Origin: Heliocidaris tuberculata
Taxonomy: Eukaryota > Echinodermata > Echinoidea > Camarodonta > Echinometridae
NCBI GenBank assembly: GCA_025618425.1
Contig: CM046846.1
Span: forward strand, 27,720,499 to 27,784,498
Reading direction: 5' to 3'
Length of the DNA stretch: 64,000 nt
Shown: positions 60,707-64,000 of the stretch, in pieces
How positions within the stretch are numbered: position 1 is the stretch's first letter
Layout of the letters: every line of letters begins with the position of its first letter
The notes under the pieces: generated by a model
Seen by the model: the letters and a program-made list of their open reading frames with translations, nothing else
Told to the model about the DNA's origin: nothing
Database searches by the model: none
Translations under genes and position numbers: made by a program

Positions 60707-62442
60707 CCTCATGAATAAATAGTGATGTTGACACCCTGTGACTTCTCCTGAGCAAGATTAAGTCATTCCCGACCAAGAGTTCAAAATGTATTTGACTTTG
60801 TGTATGGTGTAAAGTCTAATTCACTGATATGGTTAAACCATCAAATAGTTATACATGTACTTGTCATTTCCCCTTTGGTCATTTTCACCACTCTGTTGAT
60901 GTCCACAACATCTTTTTTTAAAAATATATAAAAAATGAAATGTCTACTCTTCTGTGTTAAACTGTTGTTTACTAGAAGTTAATATGGATAATAATACTGA
61001 CTTCTTGAAAATCTTTTTCAACAAGTATTGAAGTAAATATATGAAGTTGTAGGACCTATGCATCTTTTGATCTCCACATTACATGTCTAGAGATGTTAAA
61101 GTATACTTTGACCAATACAATTGCAAAATACATGTACATGTATTTTTCATATATATAACTAACATATCTTTCTCTACTGAATATATGATACTCTTATTAT
61201 AACAAAGAATCTGTAAGAAAGTATATATCTCTCTGTGAATGTACTATAAAAATCAATAAAGGGTATAATGTAATACTGCTATCATATTTATTGTTTTCTA
61301 ATCAGTTTTGAGATGAAATTTAAGCCATTTCTGTAATATCACTTCAAATTCCAAATTCCTGACCTAGTTCCAAAGACACACAATCTAACTGACACACTGC
61401 ATTCAAACACAAAGTATATGTATATAATCATATATACATGTATATAAACGTATCATTGGAGTGTGCTGGGGGGGGGTTATCAATTTATAACCTAGTAGGG
61501 CTGGGTACAGGGGTGCCTTGTGGAACTTAAAAATATGACCCTGTCAAACTAAAATTGTGCATAATAGAATATACCCTGTTGTTATCTACAATGCTGAAAA
61601 ATATACATGTACCTTAACAAATATATTGAGCTTTTTGGTGTTCGAGTTGCATAAAATATACCACACAAAAGGCAAAACTCACAAAACATACCGTCCAGCA
61701 GCATGCCTCTGTTTAATGGGAGTGCCCCCCTCCCTGTATAAAAATGTATGTATCATCATTAATAAAGAATATATTAATATTATGAAACCTCACTAACTGA
61801 TAAATGATTACATGAAAATATAAAAGTAATATGATTGTTCAGTTTCTCATTTCAATTATTGCAAATATTCAAAATTACATTTCAGTCCATGTAATGAAAT
61901 GTATCTATTGCAAAGATAATGGCAGTTCATACGAAATATTATACCACATAAGATTTCTAAAGGTTTTGAGGGTCATATGAGAGTGTGAAGAGCTCATGTA
62001 GATTTAAAGAGTATAAGTATAAAGCTGGAAAATATAAATTTTCATATTTTCCTAATCTTCCAAAACCCAAAAGCTCAAATTTATGATTAACACACTCAGG
62101 AATAAGGTAAGGCATATGATGAAGTAAATGATGGTAGGTCAGTCTCATAAGTTTTGGTAAGCCTCATATTCTGAAAGAAAGTAGAAACACATTTTACTCA
62201 TACAAAAATGAAATGATTGGTTTCAAGCATCCACATGTAAGTGTGTGAAAATTCTTAAATCTCTCATCTTAAGTATCCAGGCGTCTGTTAAAAAAAAATA
62301 AAAAAATTACAAATGGCAAGTAATCAAAGAAATCAAGATTTTTATTTTAAATATTTACATCCACTGAATACTATGTCATCAAAATGGACATGCAAAATGG
62401 CAGCTACCAAACATCAAGAATATTTCATTCCACCGGAAAATG
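60707..62442. other. Intergenic / 3' flank of the second MFSD6-like gene
   Basis: No gene seen. The part nearest 62442 is presumably the 3' UTR of the minus-strand gene ending there. Confidence 0.5.
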
Positions 62443-62621
62443 TCAAATTTCTTCATATTGTACCCGACGCTCTCTGATTTCATCTCGTCTGTCAAGATAA
62501 GTACTCGCTGGCCAGTAGAAGATCACAGTTGCCATACATAAGATGGCTGATCCTCGGAATAAGTTCCTAGCTCCATACAAGTGGTAAATGACTCCGCCCA
62601 GCAAGGTCCCCACACCTTCAC
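62443..62621 (-). CDS. Last exon of a second MFSD6-like transporter (tandem paralogue, partial)
   Basis: On the minus strand, acceptor CATCTAG at 62622-62628 opens an exon of 2 nt plus 58 codons and TGA. It encodes GVGTLLGG, VIYHLYGARNLFR, AILCMATVIFYWP and YLDRR, ending QYEEI. By eye 42 of 59 residues equal the last exon of the gene at 13679-24412, with the same phase-1 entry and almost the same stop position. This is the final membrane helix and cytoplasmic tail. Upstream exons must lie beyond position 64000, since the 1.4 kb to the edge holds only repeats. Same strand and family make it a tandem duplicate. Confidence 0.88.
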
Positions 62622-62929
62622 CTAGATGTAGGGTAAAGGAAAAATTTGGGTTAGGGGAGAATGGAAGACTATGTTAAGGAGTAATTATCCTCAGTGGTCA
62701 AATGTCTGACTAAATGTCTTCCCGAGTTTATAAGCTACTTTCAGAATCATTCTGTGAACAATGTTTCTGAACATTCCGGCTACACAAACCTATACAACGT
62801 TCCTCGTCATGAAATAGACCCCCAAATAGCAATTTTGGGGAAGTTCCATTATTCCTTCTAGTGCAACTGTATATCTTTTTAACAAGCAAGATCAACACTT
62901 ACTAAATCAGAGGTGCATTACCTTATAGA

Positions 62930-63862
62930 GAAACAAGATGAATGCGACTGCGTCTCCTATATGCCTCTGCCTAAATTCAGTTGATGGCTCAAACTGTTCT
63001 TGAAATCTTGTGATAACCAGAATAAAAAGCCTCTAATTACATGTTAATTGACCTCTTTGACATTTGACCTTACACCTTATAACCCAAAAGTCTGATCACT
63101 TTATCTCCTCCTAGTCATGAATACAAAATAGTTGAGATATGGTGATAACAAAGGTAAAAAAACATTAATTTCACATACACCTGTATGACCTCTATGACCT
63201 GTCACCTTTGACCTACGTGAACAAAAATCTAATCAGTTTGTCTCATTATGGTGATGCATACTAGTTCCAAGTTTGAAGTTAATGGATCAAATGGTTCTTG
63301 AGATATCAAGACTAAAACCTGCAATTTCAGAATTGACCTCTATGACCTTTGACCTTTGATCTACTTATCCCAAAATCTAACCAGATTGTCTTTCAATGCT
63401 GATACATACTAGTACCAAGTTTGAAATTCATACCTCAAATGGTTCTTGAGATATCGCGTTAACAAGGCTAACACCTGAAATTTCAGAAATTGACCTGTAA
63501 CCTTTGACCTTTGACCTACATACCCCAAAATCTAATCAGATCGCCTTCCTATGGTGATACATACTAGCACTACCTTTGAAGTTCGTACCTCAAATGGTTC
63601 TTGAGTTATCACTAGAATGAGCCTAACACCTGAAATTACAGAAAAATTGGCCTCTGTGATCTTGACCTTTGAACTATGTACCCCAAAATCTAATCAGATT
63701 GTCTTCCTATGGTGATACATACTAACACCAAGTTTGAAGTTCATAACTCAGGTGGTTCTTGAGTTATCGCTTGAACAAGAAAGCGGGACGGATGGACGTA
63801 CGGATGGACAGACAATCCGAAAACATAATGCCTCCGGCACCACCTTCGGTGGGCGGAGGCAT
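62930..63862. repeat. ~150-bp degenerate tandem repeats with TGACCTTTGACCT motifs and a CCTCCG..CGGAGG tail
   Basis: Five to six units share CCCAAAATCTAATCAGATTG, TGGTGATACATACTAG, AAGTTTGAAGTTCAT and GGTTCTTGAGTTATC, each with a TGACCT-rich block. The array ends in GGACGGATGG-type repeats and a hairpin at 63829-63861 (TGCCTCCG..CGGAGGCA). It lies in an intron of the second MFSD6-like gene. Confidence 0.8.
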
Positions 63863-63909
63863 AAAAATTATCCTCTCATCCTTTTCCTCTTCCTTTTCCT
63901 TTCCGATAT

Positions 63910-63955
63910 CCTTTTTTTTTTGCCATCTGATGGGGGGGGGGGGGGGAGGGGGTGG
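63910..63955. repeat. T-run and G-run homopolymers at the window edge
   Basis: T10 then G14 and GGGAGGGGGTGG; the rest to 64000 shows nothing recognised. Confidence 0.8.
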
Positions 63956-64000
63956 TCCACAAAAGGTGATGTACCCTCTAGCCACACCAACGGATACAAC

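Overview
This is a eukaryotic window: multi-exon genes with GT-AG introns, long AT-rich noncoding stretches, many simple repeats, and dozens of small inverted-repeat transposons and worn LINE pieces. The gene content (a gamma/delta/zeta-type sarcoglycan, an MFSD6-type transporter, an Ig-like plus kinase protein) is metazoan. The repeat families (for example ends like AAGTCCACCCTG, TACTGTATA..GCC..TTTCGCGGC, and tails reading CCTCCGGC..GGAGGCATAAA) look to me like those of sea urchins or other echinoderms. That taxonomic call is recognition from memory, not proof.

Layout. 1-5.2 kb: the last six coding exons of a sarcoglycan gene on the + strand. 5.2-13.7 kb: noncoding, with several foldback elements and a LINE tail. 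13.7-24.4 kb: a complete four-exon MFSD6-like transporter gene on the - strand (605 aa), its introns filled with MITEs and LINE pieces. 24,922-56,226: a 31.3-kb unit with terminal inverted repeats and a 6-bp target duplication (AATAAC). 56.2-62.4 kb: repeats only. 62.4 kb: the last exon of a second MFSD6-like gene on the - strand, a tandem paralogue running off the right edge.

The main discovery candidate is the 31.3-kb unit. Both ends carry the same unique ~33-bp terminus followed by an A-run and an array of the palindrome TACGTACGTACGTA (11 units left, 8 right, about every 21 bp). An intact DDE/rve integrase gene (389 aa, two exons, catalytic D134, D193, E234) begins 10 bp inside the left array. 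The interior holds one large spliced gene of 798 aa with a conserved N-terminal block of unknown function, an Ig-like domain and a kinase domain with HQD and DLG variant motifs. I read it as a giant cut-and-paste-type transposon with an integrase at one end and a signalling-type kinase as cargo, later filled by hAT, pogo and other MITEs. I see no DNA polymerase, packaging ATPase or capsid-like ORF, so it is not a recognisable Polinton/Maverick.

How the parts relate: the giant unit inserted 510 bp upstream of the start codon of the left MFSD6-like gene, between the two tandem paralogues. Its kinase gene crosses a 10-kb intron that has itself become a landing site for nested repeats. Exon joins were worked out by hand from splice sites, reading phase and family resemblance; no transcript data were available.
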